Source of the DNA: Bacillota bacterium
GTDB taxonomy: Bacteria; Bacillota; Clostridia; Lachnospirales; Lachnospiraceae
Assembly (NCBI GenBank): GCA_023409535.1
Contig: JAEYGZ010000013.1
Coordinates: 62,001 to 126,000, forward strand
DNA: 64,000 nt
Direction of reading: 5' to 3'
The translations under genes and the position numbers were made by a program. Of this stretch, positions 50,521 to 59,301 are shown in pieces. The first letter of the stretch is position 1. The number at the start of each line of letters is the position of its first letter. Below the pieces are notes generated by a model. It did no database searches. It was not told where the DNA came from and worked only from the letters and a program-made list of their open reading frames with translations.

Positions 50521-51927
50521 ATGCCAAAGAATAAAACCTATGTAAATGACATTGACAGGAGGATCTACGATCAGAAAGATAAGGTAAATGCCGCTTATCA
50601 GGCCTCCAGAGGGCTGACTCCGGAGATCGTGGATCAAATATCCGCGGAAAAGAAGGATCCCCAGTGGATGAGGGAGTTCAGGCAGAAGTCTCTGGGAATA
50701 TATAACGAGCTTGCAGTACCTGTTTGGGGTCCCAGCATCCAGGGACTGAATATGGAGGAGATTGTGACCTATGTAAAGCCGGACACAACGCTGCAGCTTA
50801 CCTGGGAGGAAGTACCCGAGGATATTAAAAATACCTTTGTGCGGCTGGGTATCCCCCAGGCAGAGAGAACCTCGCTGGCAGGCGTGGGAGCCCAGTATGA
50901 TTCGGAGGTTGTCTATCATAATGTGAAAGAGGAAGTAAAAAGCCAGGGGGTAATTTATACGGATATGGAAAGCGCTTTGCGGGAGCATGAGGATATTCTG
51001 AAGGAGCATTTTATGAAGCTGGTCACACCGCGGGATCATAAATTTGCAGCCCTGCATGGTGCCGTATGGAGCGGAGGCTCCTTTGTCTATGTCCCGCCGG
51101 GAGTGTCTGTAGAGATTCCCCTGCAGTCCTATTTCCGCTTAAATGCGCCCGGGGCAGGACAGTTTGAACATACCCTGATTATTGTGGAGGAAGGGGCCAG
51201 CCTACACTTTATCGAAGGCTGCTCTGCTCCAAAATATAACGTTGCCAATCTGCATGCGGGCTGTGTGGAGCTGTTTGTCAGGGATGGAGCCCGGTTAAGG
51301 TATTCCACCATCGAGAACTGGTCCAAGAATATGTACAACTTAAATACAAAGCGGGCTCTGGTGGGGAAGAATGCAGCCATGGAATGGGTATCAGGTTCCT
51401 TCGGCTCCAGAGTATCCTGCCTATACCCCATGAGTATTCTGAAAGGTGAGAATGCCAGGATGGAGTATACGGGCATCACCTTTGCAGGGAAGGGGCAGGA
51501 TCTGGATACCGGTGTCAAGGTGGTTTACGCCGCACCGGGCACCTCGGCCCACATGAGCTCCAAATCTATCTCCAAGGACGGGGGATCCAGCACCTTCCGA
51601 AGCGCCGTGGTAATCGGAAAGGAAGCGGATGGAGCAAAATGCGCCGTCTCCTGTGAATCCCTAATGCTTGATTCCAAGTCACGGTCCGATACCATTCCCG
51701 TAATGGACATCCGCAACGACAACGTAGATATCGGGCATGAGGCGAAGATCGGAAGAATCAGCGATGATACGATATTTTATCTGATGAGCAGGGGCTTAAG
51801 TGAAGCAGATGCGCGGGCAATGATCGTAAGCGGGTTTGCGGAGCCCATCGCCAAGGAATTGCCCATGGAGTACGCTCTTGAAATGAACCGGCTGATAAAG
51901 CTGGAAATGGAAGGCAGCATCGGATAG
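50521..51927 (+). CDS. sufB: Fe-S cluster scaffold protein SufB
   Basis: A 468-residue scaffold on which clusters are built with SufC and SufD. The N-terminal INDIDRR-type region is followed by WGPSIQGLNMEEIVTYV and a long beta-helix core (GAVWSGGSFVYVPPGV, TLIIVEEGASLHFIEGCSAP). The C-terminus YLMSRGLSEADARAMIVSGF is shared with SufD. GGAAGGAGG stands 15-22 bases before the ATG. Conserved cysteines (GCSAP, CAVSCESL) are candidates for cluster or sulfur transfer. Confidence 0.96.
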   Translation: MPKNKTYVNDIDRRIYDQKDKVNAAYQASRGLTPEIVDQISAEKKDPQWMREFRQKSLGIYNELAVPVWGPSIQGLNMEEIVTYVKPDTTLQLTWEEVPEDIKNTFVRLGIPQAERTSLAGVGAQYDSEVVYHNVKEEVKSQGVIYTDMESALREHEDILKEHFMKLVTPRDHKFAALHGAVWSGGSFVYVPPGVSVEIPLQSYFRLNAPGAGQFEHTLIIVEEGASLHFIEGCSAPKYNVANLHAGCVELFVRDGARLRYSTIENWSKNMYNLNTKRALVGKNAAMEWVSGSFGSRVSCLYPMSILKGENARMEYTGITFAGKGQDLDTGVKVVYAAPGTSAHMSSKSISKDGGSSTFRSAVVIGKEADGAKCAVSCESLMLDSKSRSDTIPVMDIRNDNVDIGHEAKIGRISDDTIFYLMSRGLSEADARAMIVSGFAEPIAKELPMEYALEMNRLIKLEMEGSIG

Positions 51928-51942
51928 GAGGGATGGTGAGAT

Positions 51943-53040
51943 ATGTTACTGGACTTAAAGGAAATCAATCAATTGCCGGTGAAAACCTTTCGCTGGCTGG
52001 GTGTCAATGAATTAAAATTAACAAAGGAAATTCCTGATCTTAAGCCTTTTCCCTCGATAGAACCGGCCGGAGAAGGGGTTAAGGATGTAACGATAACCCA
52101 TAATCATAATCCCGCAAAGGATCAATTGCCTGAGACCGGAATGGGCGAGGAAGCAGCCGCATTTCTGCACAGGCATAAGAATAGGGAATGGATGCTTACG
52201 GTACCCAGGGGGAGGAAAATAGCAGAGCCGCTTTTTCTTTCCTATCTGCTGGATCAGACAAACCCTGCCCTGGCAGAGGAGCTTTGCATTCACGCAGAAG
52301 AAGACAGCGAGCTTACCCTGGTGATCACCTATGAAGGAGAAGCAGGTCTTCCGGTGTTCCAGGGAGGGTTGCTTCATCTGCTGGCAGAGAAGAATGCAAT
52401 CATCAATTTGATTCAGGTGCAGCTTCTTCCGCAGGAAGGGCTTCATCTCAGCAATATCGGCGCTGATTGCAGGGAAGGCGCAAGAATTAGGATTACTCAG
52501 TGTGAACTGGGCAGCGGTCATACCGTGAGCGGCATAATGGCCGCACTGCGGGGAGAGAATAGTGAGCTGGCAGTGGATACGGTCTATCTGGGCGACGGGG
52601 AACGTTCCCTGGACTTTAATTATGTCGCCAATCATTATGGAAAGAATTCAAAGAGTGATATGAAAGTAAACGGAGCCCTGTTCGACAGCAGCAGGAAGAT
52701 TTTCAGAGGTACCATCGATTTTAAGAAAGGGGCATCCGGTTCGGAAGGAGCGGAGGGCGAATATACCCTTCTGTTTGATAAGAATATTAAGAATATATCA
52801 GTACCGTTGATCCTGTGCGGGGAAGAGGATGTCTCGGGAAAGCATGCGGCAAACAGCGGCAGAATCGATGAAAACCAGCTCTTTTATCTGATGTCCAGAG
52901 GACTCAGTGAGGGAGATGCCAAGAAATTAATACTGGAAGCCTGGTTTCATCCGGTGCTTGAGAATATACCGTCCGAGGCTTTAAGGGAGCAGGTATTCGG
53001 ATATGTGAAGGAGAGGTTGGATCATGTCAAATCCATATAG
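51943..53040 (+). CDS. sufD: Fe-S assembly protein SufD
   Basis: A 365-residue partner of SufB in the SufBC2D complex. The core beta-helix is shared but shorter and more diverged (LCIHAEEDSELTLVITYEG, GTIDFKKGASGSEGAEGEY). The C-terminal YLMSRGLSEGDAKKLILEAWFHPVL holds the His of SufD proteins that lies at the SufB-SufD interface. It overlaps sufS by 17 bases, indicating coupled translation. Confidence 0.92.
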   Translation: MLLDLKEINQLPVKTFRWLGVNELKLTKEIPDLKPFPSIEPAGEGVKDVTITHNHNPAKDQLPETGMGEEAAAFLHRHKNREWMLTVPRGRKIAEPLFLSYLLDQTNPALAEELCIHAEEDSELTLVITYEGEAGLPVFQGGLLHLLAEKNAIINLIQVQLLPQEGLHLSNIGADCREGARIRITQCELGSGHTVSGIMAALRGENSELAVDTVYLGDGERSLDFNYVANHYGKNSKSDMKVNGALFDSSRKIFRGTIDFKKGASGSEGAEGEYTLLFDKNIKNISVPLILCGEEDVSGKHAANSGRIDENQLFYLMSRGLSEGDAKKLILEAWFHPVLENIPSEALREQVFGYVKERLDHVKSI

Positions 53041-54253
53041 AAAGGATTTTCCCATCTTAGGACAGACGGCCGGAGGTAAGCCTCTGGTCTATCTTGACAA
53101 TGCGGCGACTACGCAGAAGCCGGAGACGGTGCTTCGGGCAATGGAGGAGTATTACCGGAAATATAATGCCAATCCCTACCGTGGATTATATGGTATCAGT
53201 GTAAAGGCGACAGATAAATACGAGGAAGCAAGAAGCGTGACGGCGGATTTTATCAACGCAAAGGAGCCGGCTGAGATTATCTTTACCAGAAATGCCACGG
53301 AGAGCCTTAATCTGATCGCATACAGCTACGGCCGGAGCACCCTGAAGGAGGGGGATGAGATTCTGATCCCCATATCGGAGCATCACAGCAACCTTCTTCC
53401 CTGGCAGCGATTAGCCAGGGAAAAGAAGGTCGTCTTAAATTATCTTTATCTGGACGCAAAGGGGTCTCTGAAGGAAGAAGAGCTTGAGGAAAAGATAACA
53501 GACAGGACACGTATTGTTGCACTTGCCTATGTATCCAATGTACTGGGGACGATTTACCCGGTTAAGAAAATAATTGACAAAGCGCACAGGGTAGGAGCGG
53601 CGGTGGTATTGGACTGTGCTCAGAGCATCCCGCATTTTCCCCTTGATGTACAGGAGCTTGATACGGACTTTGCTGTTTTCTCCGGGCATAAGATGCTGGG
53701 ACCTATGGGAATTGGGGTATTATACGGTAAAAAGGAGCTGCTGCGGCAGATGCCTCCCTTTCTGACCGGCGGAGAAATGATTGACTATGTGGGGGAACAG
53801 GAGGCGACCTATGCTCCGCTGCCGCAGAAATTTGAAGCCGGTACCCCTAATGTGGAAGGGGCAATCGGTCTGATGGAGGCAATCAAATACATCAGGCAGG
53901 TGGGATACGGGCAGATCGGTGCCATGGAGGAAGCATTGACGGCGTACACTCTTGACCGCCTGAAGCAGATCCCTTATCTGACGATATATGGTGAGGACAG
54001 TCCCACAAAGAACAGATGCGGAGTCATTTCCTTTAACCTGGAGGGAGTACATCCTCACGATACCGCATCTATACTGGATGCGGACGGAGTCTGTATACGG
54101 GCAGGCCACCACTGCGCCCAGCCGCTGATGCGATACCTGGGACTGGCTGCTGCCTGCCGGATTTCCCTGTATTTTTATAATACCCAAGAGGACATTGATG
54201 TACTCATTGCAAGTCTTAGGAAAGTCAGGGGGTGGCTAGGCCTTGGGAATTGA
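53024..54253 (+). CDS. sufS: Cysteine desulfurase SufS
   Basis: A 409-residue PLP enzyme that takes sulfur from cysteine and hands it to SufU. The PLP lysine lies in FAVFSGHKMLGPMGIGVLYG, the cofactor ring strand in VVLDCAQSIPHFPLDVQ, and the active-site cysteine in IRAGHHCAQPLM. The start ATG lies within the end of sufD, and the reading frame runs 11 bases into sufU. It is a class II desulfurase, which needs SufU as acceptor. Confidence 0.95.
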   Translation: MSNPYRKDFPILGQTAGGKPLVYLDNAATTQKPETVLRAMEEYYRKYNANPYRGLYGISVKATDKYEEARSVTADFINAKEPAEIIFTRNATESLNLIAYSYGRSTLKEGDEILIPISEHHSNLLPWQRLAREKKVVLNYLYLDAKGSLKEEELEEKITDRTRIVALAYVSNVLGTIYPVKKIIDKAHRVGAAVVLDCAQSIPHFPLDVQELDTDFAVFSGHKMLGPMGIGVLYGKKELLRQMPPFLTGGEMIDYVGEQEATYAPLPQKFEAGTPNVEGAIGLMEAIKYIRQVGYGQIGAMEEALTAYTLDRLKQIPYLTIYGEDSPTKNRCGVISFNLEGVHPHDTASILDADGVCIRAGHHCAQPLMRYLGLAAACRISLYFYNTQEDIDVLIASLRKVRGWLGLGN

Positions 54254-54668
54254 AACTATTTATTCCGAAATTTTAATGGAGCATGCCAATTCAAGCCATA
54301 ATAAGCATCATCTTACCCATGCGACGCAGACACATAAGGGAGTCAACCCCAGCTGCGGAGATGAAATCGAGCTGGAGGTATTTATCAGGGACGGAAGGAT
54401 TGAAGACGCATCCTTTACCGGAAGCGGATGTGCAATCTCCCAGGCTTCGGCTTCCATCATGGTGGACCTGATTAAGGGAAAGACCGTGGAGGAGGCGAGA
54501 GGGCTGGCCGGCACATTTACAGGGATGATTAAAAATGAGATAACCGGCGAAGAGGAGCTTGAAAAGTTAGAGGATGCCGTTGCCTTAAAGGATATCTCCC
54601 ATATGCCTGCCAGGGTAAAATGTGCCGTTCTTGGGTGGCATACTCTGGAGGAAGTGCTTCATGACTGA
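54243..54668 (+). CDS. sufU: Zinc-dependent sulfurtransferase SufU
   Basis: A 141-residue protein that accepts persulfide sulfur from SufS. The three conserved cysteines are in NPSCGDEIELEVF, FTGSGCAISQASASIM and ARVKCAVLGWHTL; the first Asp (GDE) is the usual fourth ligand in zinc-type SufU. It begins with TTG at 54243, overlapping sufS; the N-terminal IETIYSEILMEHANSSHN fits the family, so the TTG is accepted over a later ATG. It ends the suf operon. Confidence 0.93.
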   Translation: MGIETIYSEILMEHANSSHNKHHLTHATQTHKGVNPSCGDEIELEVFIRDGRIEDASFTGSGCAISQASASIMVDLIKGKTVEEARGLAGTFTGMIKNEITGEEELEKLEDAVALKDISHMPARVKCAVLGWHTLEEVLHD

Positions 54669-54719
54669 GATTACAGAATCCAGAAAAAATAAAAAAAACT
54701 GGTAATCGTTTCTTTTTTA
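54669..54719 (+). terminator. Probable terminator of the suf operon
   Basis: GATTA (54669-54673) pairs with TAATC (54703-54707) and CCAG (54680-54683) with CTGG (54699-54702), with an A-rich loop. A T-rich run (54709-54719) follows. The stem is interrupted, so the terminator is of moderate strength. Confidence 0.5.
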
Positions 54720-54728
54720 TATTATAAT
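54700..54728 (+). promoter_or_regulatory. Likely promoter of the cobalamin operon
   Basis: A perfect TATAAT at 54723-54728 lies ~20 bases before the start of the riboswitch. The -35 is poor (TGGTAA at 54700-54705, 17-base gap), and it overlaps the suf terminator stem. The -10 position is well placed for a transcript beginning near 54735. Confidence 0.5.
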
Positions 54729-54744
54729 GGGTCCAACGAAATAC

Positions 54745-54935
54745 ATTTAAGGTGTCAGAAGAGCATATGCTCGGTTCTGATGAAAAGGGAAACAGGTGCA
54801 AATCCTGTACGAACTCGTCACTGTGATAAGGGAGTTGCGGCAAATACGTCACTGATATTAATCGGGAAGACTGCCGTTAATGATGATCTTTCAGCCAGGA
54901 GACCTGCCTTAGGTGAAGTGTTTACAGCCACGAGT
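54745..54935 (+). ncRNA. Cobalamin (adenosylcobalamin) riboswitch
   Basis: The conserved blocks are in order: AAGGTGTC (54749-54756), TGATGAAAAGGGAAACAGG (54778-54796), TGCAAATCCTGTACGA, then CACTGTGATAAGGG, and the B12 box AGCCAGGAGACCTGCC (54893-54908). These are the hallmarks of the class I cobalamin riboswitch. A terminator that also contains the cobQ ribosome binding site follows at 54981-55014, so B12 binding should lower expression of the synthesis operon. Confidence 0.93.
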
Positions 54936-54980
54936 AACTGGTCTGGAATGGAAGAGACAGGTCTTTCTATGTCTATTGAT

Positions 54981-55014
54981 ACCTCCATGCCATTGTGGCA
55001 ATGGAGGTTTTTTT
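54981..55014 (+). terminator. Riboswitch terminator overlapping the cobQ ribosome binding site
   Basis: ACCTCCATGCCA (54981-54992) pairs with TGGCAATGGAGGT (54996-55008), with one bulged base and a three-base loop, then T7. The right arm contains GGAGG (55003-55007), seven bases before the cobQ ATG, so the fold both stops transcription and hides the ribosome binding site. Confidence 0.85.
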
Positions 55015-56517
55015 ATGTCAAAAGTTATCATGGTTCAGGGAACCATGTCAAATGCAGGAAAGAGCCTGTTAACAGCCGGCCTTTGCAGGATATTGAAGCA
55101 GGATGGCTACCGGGTTGCTCCTTTTAAATCCCAGAATATGGCCCTAAACTCCTATATTACGGAGGAGGGACTGGAAATGGGAAGAGCCCAGGTGATGCAG
55201 GCAGAGGCAGCGGGAATAAAACCCTCCGTATTGATGAATCCGATCTTATTGAAGCCGACCAATGATATCGGCTCACAGATCATCGTAAACGGCGAGGTGA
55301 TGGGAAATATGAATGCAAGGGAGTATTTCGCTTATAAAAGAAAGCTTGTGCCGGATATCAGAAAAGCCTATGAGGAATTGGAAAAACAGGCGGATATCAT
55401 CGTTGTGGAGGGTGCGGGAAGTCCGGCGGAAATCAATCTTAAGGAAAATGACATTGTGAATATGGGGCTTGCCGAAATGCTTGATGCACCGGTGCTTTTG
55501 GTGGGCGATATTGATAGGGGCGGAGTCTTTGCACAGCTTCTCGGTACCCTGATGCTTTTGGAGGACCAGGAGAAGGCAAGGGTGAAGGGGCTGATCATTA
55601 ATAAATTCAGAGGAGATAAATCCATTCTTGATCCCGGTATTACGATGCTTGAGGAGAAGGGCGGCATTCCGGTGACGGGAGTTATTCCGTATATGAATCT
55701 GTCCCTGGAGGATGAGGACAGCCTGACCGGCAGGTTTGATCAAAGAGAGGAAGCCCGGATTGATATTGCGGTTATCCGGTTTCCAAGGATCTCAAATTTT
55801 ACTGATTTTTCTGTGTTTGAGCAAATTGAGGGCGTTTCCGTAAGGTATGTGGATTCTGTTACCCGGCTGCATCAGCCGGATATGATAATTCTGCCCGGCA
55901 GTAAGAATACCATGGGCGATCTGAAATGGATGCGGCAGAACGGCCTGGAGGCGGCAGTGAAGAAGCGGGCCGGAAGCTGTGTACTTTTTGGAATCTGCGG
56001 TGGGTATCAGATGCTTGGCAATACCATATCGGATCCCCATTCGGTGGAGGAAGGCGGAACGATTCATGGAATGGAGCTGCTGCCTGTGGAGACGGTACTG
56101 GAGAAGGAAAAGATCCGGACCCGGGTACAGGGAAGCTTTGGAGAGCTGTCCGGTGTTCTGTCCGGACTGTCCGGCATAAGGCTGGAGGGCTATGAAATCC
56201 ATATGGGAATCAGCAGGCTTTCCCCCGGCTGCCGGCTGCTGTGCACCCTGACAGACAGAAGGGAGGGCGGGACCAAAGAGGATGGAATCTGCGCGGAAAA
56301 TATCTATGGTACTTACGTGCACGGAATTTTTGATGAAGGCAGCATTGCTTCCGTTATCGTGAAAGGCCTGGCAGAGAGGAAGGGACTGACCCTGGAGGGT
56401 GGTCTGGCGATGGATTTTAAAGACTTTAAGGAAACGCAATATGATAAGCTTGCGGATACGTTACGAAAGCATCTGGATATGGATGGTATATACAGAATGA
56501 TAAACAAAGAACAGTAA
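55015..56517 (+). CDS. cobQ: Cobyric acid synthase
   Basis: A 500-residue glutamine-dependent amidotransferase that amidates adenosylcobyrinate a,c-diamide. The N-terminal synthetase domain has MVQGTMSNAGKSLLTAGLCR (P-loop-like) and VEGAGSPAEINLKENDIVNM. The C-terminal glutaminase has LFGICGGYQMLG with the catalytic cysteine and YVHGIFDEG with the histidine. Length is normal. The ATG at 55015 follows GGAGG within the terminator hairpin; an upstream in-frame codon at 54913 lies in the riboswitch and was rejected. Confidence 0.95.
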   Translation: MSKVIMVQGTMSNAGKSLLTAGLCRILKQDGYRVAPFKSQNMALNSYITEEGLEMGRAQVMQAEAAGIKPSVLMNPILLKPTNDIGSQIIVNGEVMGNMNAREYFAYKRKLVPDIRKAYEELEKQADIIVVEGAGSPAEINLKENDIVNMGLAEMLDAPVLLVGDIDRGGVFAQLLGTLMLLEDQEKARVKGLIINKFRGDKSILDPGITMLEEKGGIPVTGVIPYMNLSLEDEDSLTGRFDQREEARIDIAVIRFPRISNFTDFSVFEQIEGVSVRYVDSVTRLHQPDMIILPGSKNTMGDLKWMRQNGLEAAVKKRAGSCVLFGICGGYQMLGNTISDPHSVEEGGTIHGMELLPVETVLEKEKIRTRVQGSFGELSGVLSGLSGIRLEGYEIHMGISRLSPGCRLLCTLTDRREGGTKEDGICAENIYGTYVHGIFDEGSIASVIVKGLAERKGLTLEGGLAMDFKDFKETQYDKLADTLRKHLDMDGIYRMINKEQ

Positions 56518-56530
56518 GAAAGGCATGGCT

Positions 56531-57592
56531 ATGATTATGACAAAAGAAGCATTCACAAAACTAACGGTTGACAAACCGGATGAGAGTATCAGACAGGCTG
56601 TTCAGGGCATCTGGGACGGAATTGCCAAGCCGATCAACGGGCTCGGACAATTTGAAACAATTTTTGCACAGATTGGTGCGATAACGGGAACGACACAGAT
56701 TGACATCACCAAAAAAGCAGTGATTGTCCTATGTGCGGACAACGGAATTGTGGCGGAGGGAGTAAGCCAGTACGGGCAGGAGATGACACCGGTTATCGCC
56801 TCCTTTATGGTAACGGGGGATACCTCTGTCTGTAAGATGGCAAGGGCAGCCGGAGCGGATATTCTTCCCGTAGACATTGGAATTAACAGGGAGAAGGAGA
56901 TAGAGGGTCTGATACAGCGAAATATTGCACACGGTACAAGAAATTTCAGAAAAGAACCTGCCATGTCTGAGGAAGATGCTCTGAAAGCGATAGAAATCGG
57001 AATTGCATTGGTTGCCGACTGTAAGGAACAAGGCTACCGGCTGATCGCAACCGGGGAGATGGGAATCGGCAATACCACCACAAGCAGTGCAATGGCGGCG
57101 GCGCTGCTTGCATGCAGGGCGGAAGCTGTTACCGGAAAAGGTGCGGGTCTTAGCCCGGAAGGACTGGATCATAAAACAAAGGTTATTCAGGAGGCACTTG
57201 ACCGGTACGGCTTTCACCGGAACGAAGTCCTTCGCATTCTGGCGACCGTGGGCGGATACGACATTGCAGGACTTGCCGGTGTATTTATCGGAGGTGCAAT
57301 CCATCATATTCCTGTTGTCATGGACGGTGTGATCAGCTCCGTGGCAGCCCTGGCGGCGGAACGGCTTATTCCGGGTGTTAAGGATTATATCATCCCGTCG
57401 CATAGGAGCAAAGAACCCGCCATGGCAAAAATCACGGAGGAGCTTGGCCTGCATCCGGTGATTGATGCCGGAATGGCATTGGGAGAAGGTACCGGTGCGG
57501 TGATGATGTTCTCCTTGCTGAATACAGCTTTTGCCCTGTATGAGGACCGTACTACCTTTGACGATATCGATATGCCGGAGACCCAGGAATGA
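56531..57592 (+). CDS. cobT: Nicotinate-nucleotide-dimethylbenzimidazole phosphoribosyltransferase
   Basis: A 353-residue enzyme making alpha-ribazole 5'-phosphate, the lower-ligand nucleotide. Motifs: LGQFETIFAQIGAITGT, VLCADNGIVAEGVSQYGQEM, ATGEMGIGNTTTSSAMAAAL and the C-terminal GMALGEGTGAVMMFSLL containing the catalytic Glu. AAGAAAGG ends 7 bases before the ATG at 56531; an ATG at 56525 is too close to that site. The stop overlaps the cobU start (ATGA). Confidence 0.94.
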   Translation: MIMTKEAFTKLTVDKPDESIRQAVQGIWDGIAKPINGLGQFETIFAQIGAITGTTQIDITKKAVIVLCADNGIVAEGVSQYGQEMTPVIASFMVTGDTSVCKMARAAGADILPVDIGINREKEIEGLIQRNIAHGTRNFRKEPAMSEEDALKAIEIGIALVADCKEQGYRLIATGEMGIGNTTTSSAMAAALLACRAEAVTGKGAGLSPEGLDHKTKVIQEALDRYGFHRNEVLRILATVGGYDIAGLAGVFIGGAIHHIPVVMDGVISSVAALAAERLIPGVKDYIIPSHRSKEPAMAKITEELGLHPVIDAGMALGEGTGAVMMFSLLNTAFALYEDRTTFDDIDMPETQE

Positions 57593-58137
57593 TAATATTA
57601 ATTTCAGGCGGAAGCGGCAGCGGGAAATCCGCTTATGCGGAGAAGCTGGCTGTTTCACTGGCTGCCGGGAAACCGGGAGCAGTATTATATTATGTTGCTA
57701 CCATGCAAATCTACGGGGAAGAGGGCCGGAATAAGGTGGAGAGGCACCGCAGCTTGAGAGCGGGGAAGGGCTTTGTTACCATAGAACAGCCGGCAAATAT
57801 TCAGGAAGCACCCATCAACAGGAAGGCCGGTGGTACGGTAATCCTGCTGGAGTGTATGTCCAATCTTGCGGCAAATGAGATGTTTTTTGCGAATGAGGCA
57901 AAGGACGCCGATGAGGTTGCCTGTAAAATCTGTACAGACATTTTGGCCCTTGCACAGAAAGCAGAGGATATGATCCTTGTTACCAATAATGTGTTTGAGG
58001 ATGGTATTGCTTATGAAGCAGCAACCCAAAGCTATATGGAAGCGCTGGGAAGAATTAATACACGGCTTGCGGCTCTGGCGGATGTGGTAACGGAGGTCGT
58101 GGCGGGCATCCCGGTTCCGGTGAAGGGGGAGCTATGA
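57589..58137 (+). CDS. cobU: CobU-type adenosylcobinamide kinase/guanylyltransferase (first copy)
   Basis: A 182-residue P-loop protein that phosphorylates adenosylcobinamide and transfers GMP to it. The P-loop is ISGGSGSGKSAYAE, and YYVATMQIYGEEGRNKVERHRS matches the CobU part that takes the guanylyl group (His in ERHRS). The C-terminal segment that normally reads SNEVGxGIVP is changed to TNNVFEDGIAY. The kinase P-loop is intact. A second, shorter CobU-like protein encoded at 58921 keeps the SDEVGNGIVP motif but has a shortened middle, so the two copies are complementary. Confidence 0.88.
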   Translation: MIILISGGSGSGKSAYAEKLAVSLAAGKPGAVLYYVATMQIYGEEGRNKVERHRSLRAGKGFVTIEQPANIQEAPINRKAGGTVILLECMSNLAANEMFFANEAKDADEVACKICTDILALAQKAEDMILVTNNVFEDGIAYEAATQSYMEALGRINTRLAALADVVTEVVAGIPVPVKGEL

Positions 58138-58898
58138 TCAGAGCGCTTATTATCTCATTTTCAATTTATTCCAGAATACCGGTTCCGCAGCTGGAGTGGA
58201 ATGATGAGGATATGAAATATGTTCTCTGTTTCTTCCCGTGGGTGGGTGCCGTAATCGGGCTGGTGACAATCGTATGGGGGATGCTCTGCAATTATATTTT
58301 TGCAGGAAGAATCTTATATACAGCGGTTGGAACGGCAATTCCGATTCTGGTTACCGGGGGCTTTCATGTGGATGGTTTCATGGATTCGATGGATGCCTTT
58401 CACTCCTACCAGAGCAGGGAACGGAAATTGGAGATATTAAAGGATTCCCACATCGGTGCATTTTCCGTAATACAGCTGGTCTTGTATTATTTGATTTATT
58501 TGGGCGCCTATTCTGAGATCAACAGCCAGAGGGCTCTGGCAGTGATCGGCGCCGGGTTTTTCCTTTCCCGCGCCTTATGCGGAATTGGTGCGGTAACCTT
58601 TCAAAATGCGAAAAAGGATGGCTTGTTGTATCTATTCTCCAGCAAAGCCCATGAGAAGATCGTCAGGACCTCATTGTATATTCAGCTGTTGCTGTGCTTC
58701 CTTGTAATGATTTATTTATCTTTATGGACAGGCGTTGCGGCTATTGCAGGAGCGCTGCTGACCTTTGGCTATTACCGGTACCGTTGCTATAAGGAGCTTG
58801 GCGGGATTACCGGAGATACCTCGGGATATTTTGTCACTGTCTGTGAAGGGGTTATTGTTGTAATCACTGCGGTCTGCTGCATCGCAGGAATAGTGTAG
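58134..58898 (+). CDS. cobS: Adenosylcobinamide-GDP ribazoletransferase
   Basis: A 254-residue polytopic membrane enzyme that joins adenosylcobinamide-GDP to alpha-ribazole or its phosphate. The start is ISFSIYSRIPVPQLEWNDED, and the acidic motif GGFHVDGFMDSMDAF holds the aspartates of the CDP-alcohol-transferase-like active site. Later helices include VIQLVLYYLIYLGAYSE. It overlaps cobU by 4 bases. Confidence 0.93.
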   Translation: MIRALIISFSIYSRIPVPQLEWNDEDMKYVLCFFPWVGAVIGLVTIVWGMLCNYIFAGRILYTAVGTAIPILVTGGFHVDGFMDSMDAFHSYQSRERKLEILKDSHIGAFSVIQLVLYYLIYLGAYSEINSQRALAVIGAGFFLSRALCGIGAVTFQNAKKDGLLYLFSSKAHEKIVRTSLYIQLLLCFLVMIYLSLWTGVAAIAGALLTFGYYRYRCYKELGGITGDTSGYFVTVCEGVIVVITAVCCIAGIV

Positions 58899-58920
58899 AT
58901 GATACTGAAAGGAAAAGAGT

Positions 58921-59301
58921 ATGGAGCTGTATATCGGCGGGTACGCCCAGGGAAAATTAGGCTATGTGATGAAGCAGAAAGAAATCCCCTTGGATCAGGT
59001 TTGCGATGCTTCAGATACCACAGGTTCCTTTAATGAGAACGTAAGAATTCTTAACCATTTCCATCTTTTTGTCGGAAACCGGCTGAAGGAAGGCAGAAGT
59101 CCTGAGGAGGAAGTGAAGGAGATATTATGCAGATTTCCTGATTTGATTATTATCAGTGACGAGGTGGGAAACGGGATCGTTCCGATGGCGGCGGAAGAAA
59201 GAGAATACAGGGAGCGCCTTGGGAGAATCCTCTGTACTCTGGCGGAAAGAGCGGAAAAGGTGGAACGGATCCTATGCGGAATAGGGCAGAGAATCAAATA
59301 A
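58921..59301 (+). CDS. Second, short CobU-like protein
   Basis: A 126-residue protein, ~55 residues shorter than CobU. It begins MELYIGGYAQGKLGYVMKQK, a CobU-like P-loop with the serine after the lysine replaced by leucine. It ends IISDEVGNGIVPMAAEERE, YRERLGRILCTLAERAEKV, which is very close to the CobU C-terminus. The middle, with the guanylylated histidine, is missing (no ERHRS). It may be a partner of the first CobU, a degraded duplicate, or a protein with another task. AAAGGAAAAGAG precedes the ATG. It overlaps the cobC frame by 28 bases. Confidence 0.75.
   Translation: MELYIGGYAQGKLGYVMKQKEIPLDQVCDASDTTGSFNENVRILNHFHLFVGNRLKEGRSPEEEVKEILCRFPDLIIISDEVGNGIVPMAAEEREYRERLGRILCTLAERAEKVERILCGIGQRIK

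Noticed and set aside
55792..56439. 215-codon open frame on the minus strand
   Set aside because: Antisense to the glutaminase half of cobQ; low-complexity shadow translation.
56729..57658. 309-codon open frame on the minus strand
   Set aside because: Antisense to cobT and the start of cobU, both with strong family motifs. The translated product is rich in His/Arg/Cys as expected of a shadow frame.
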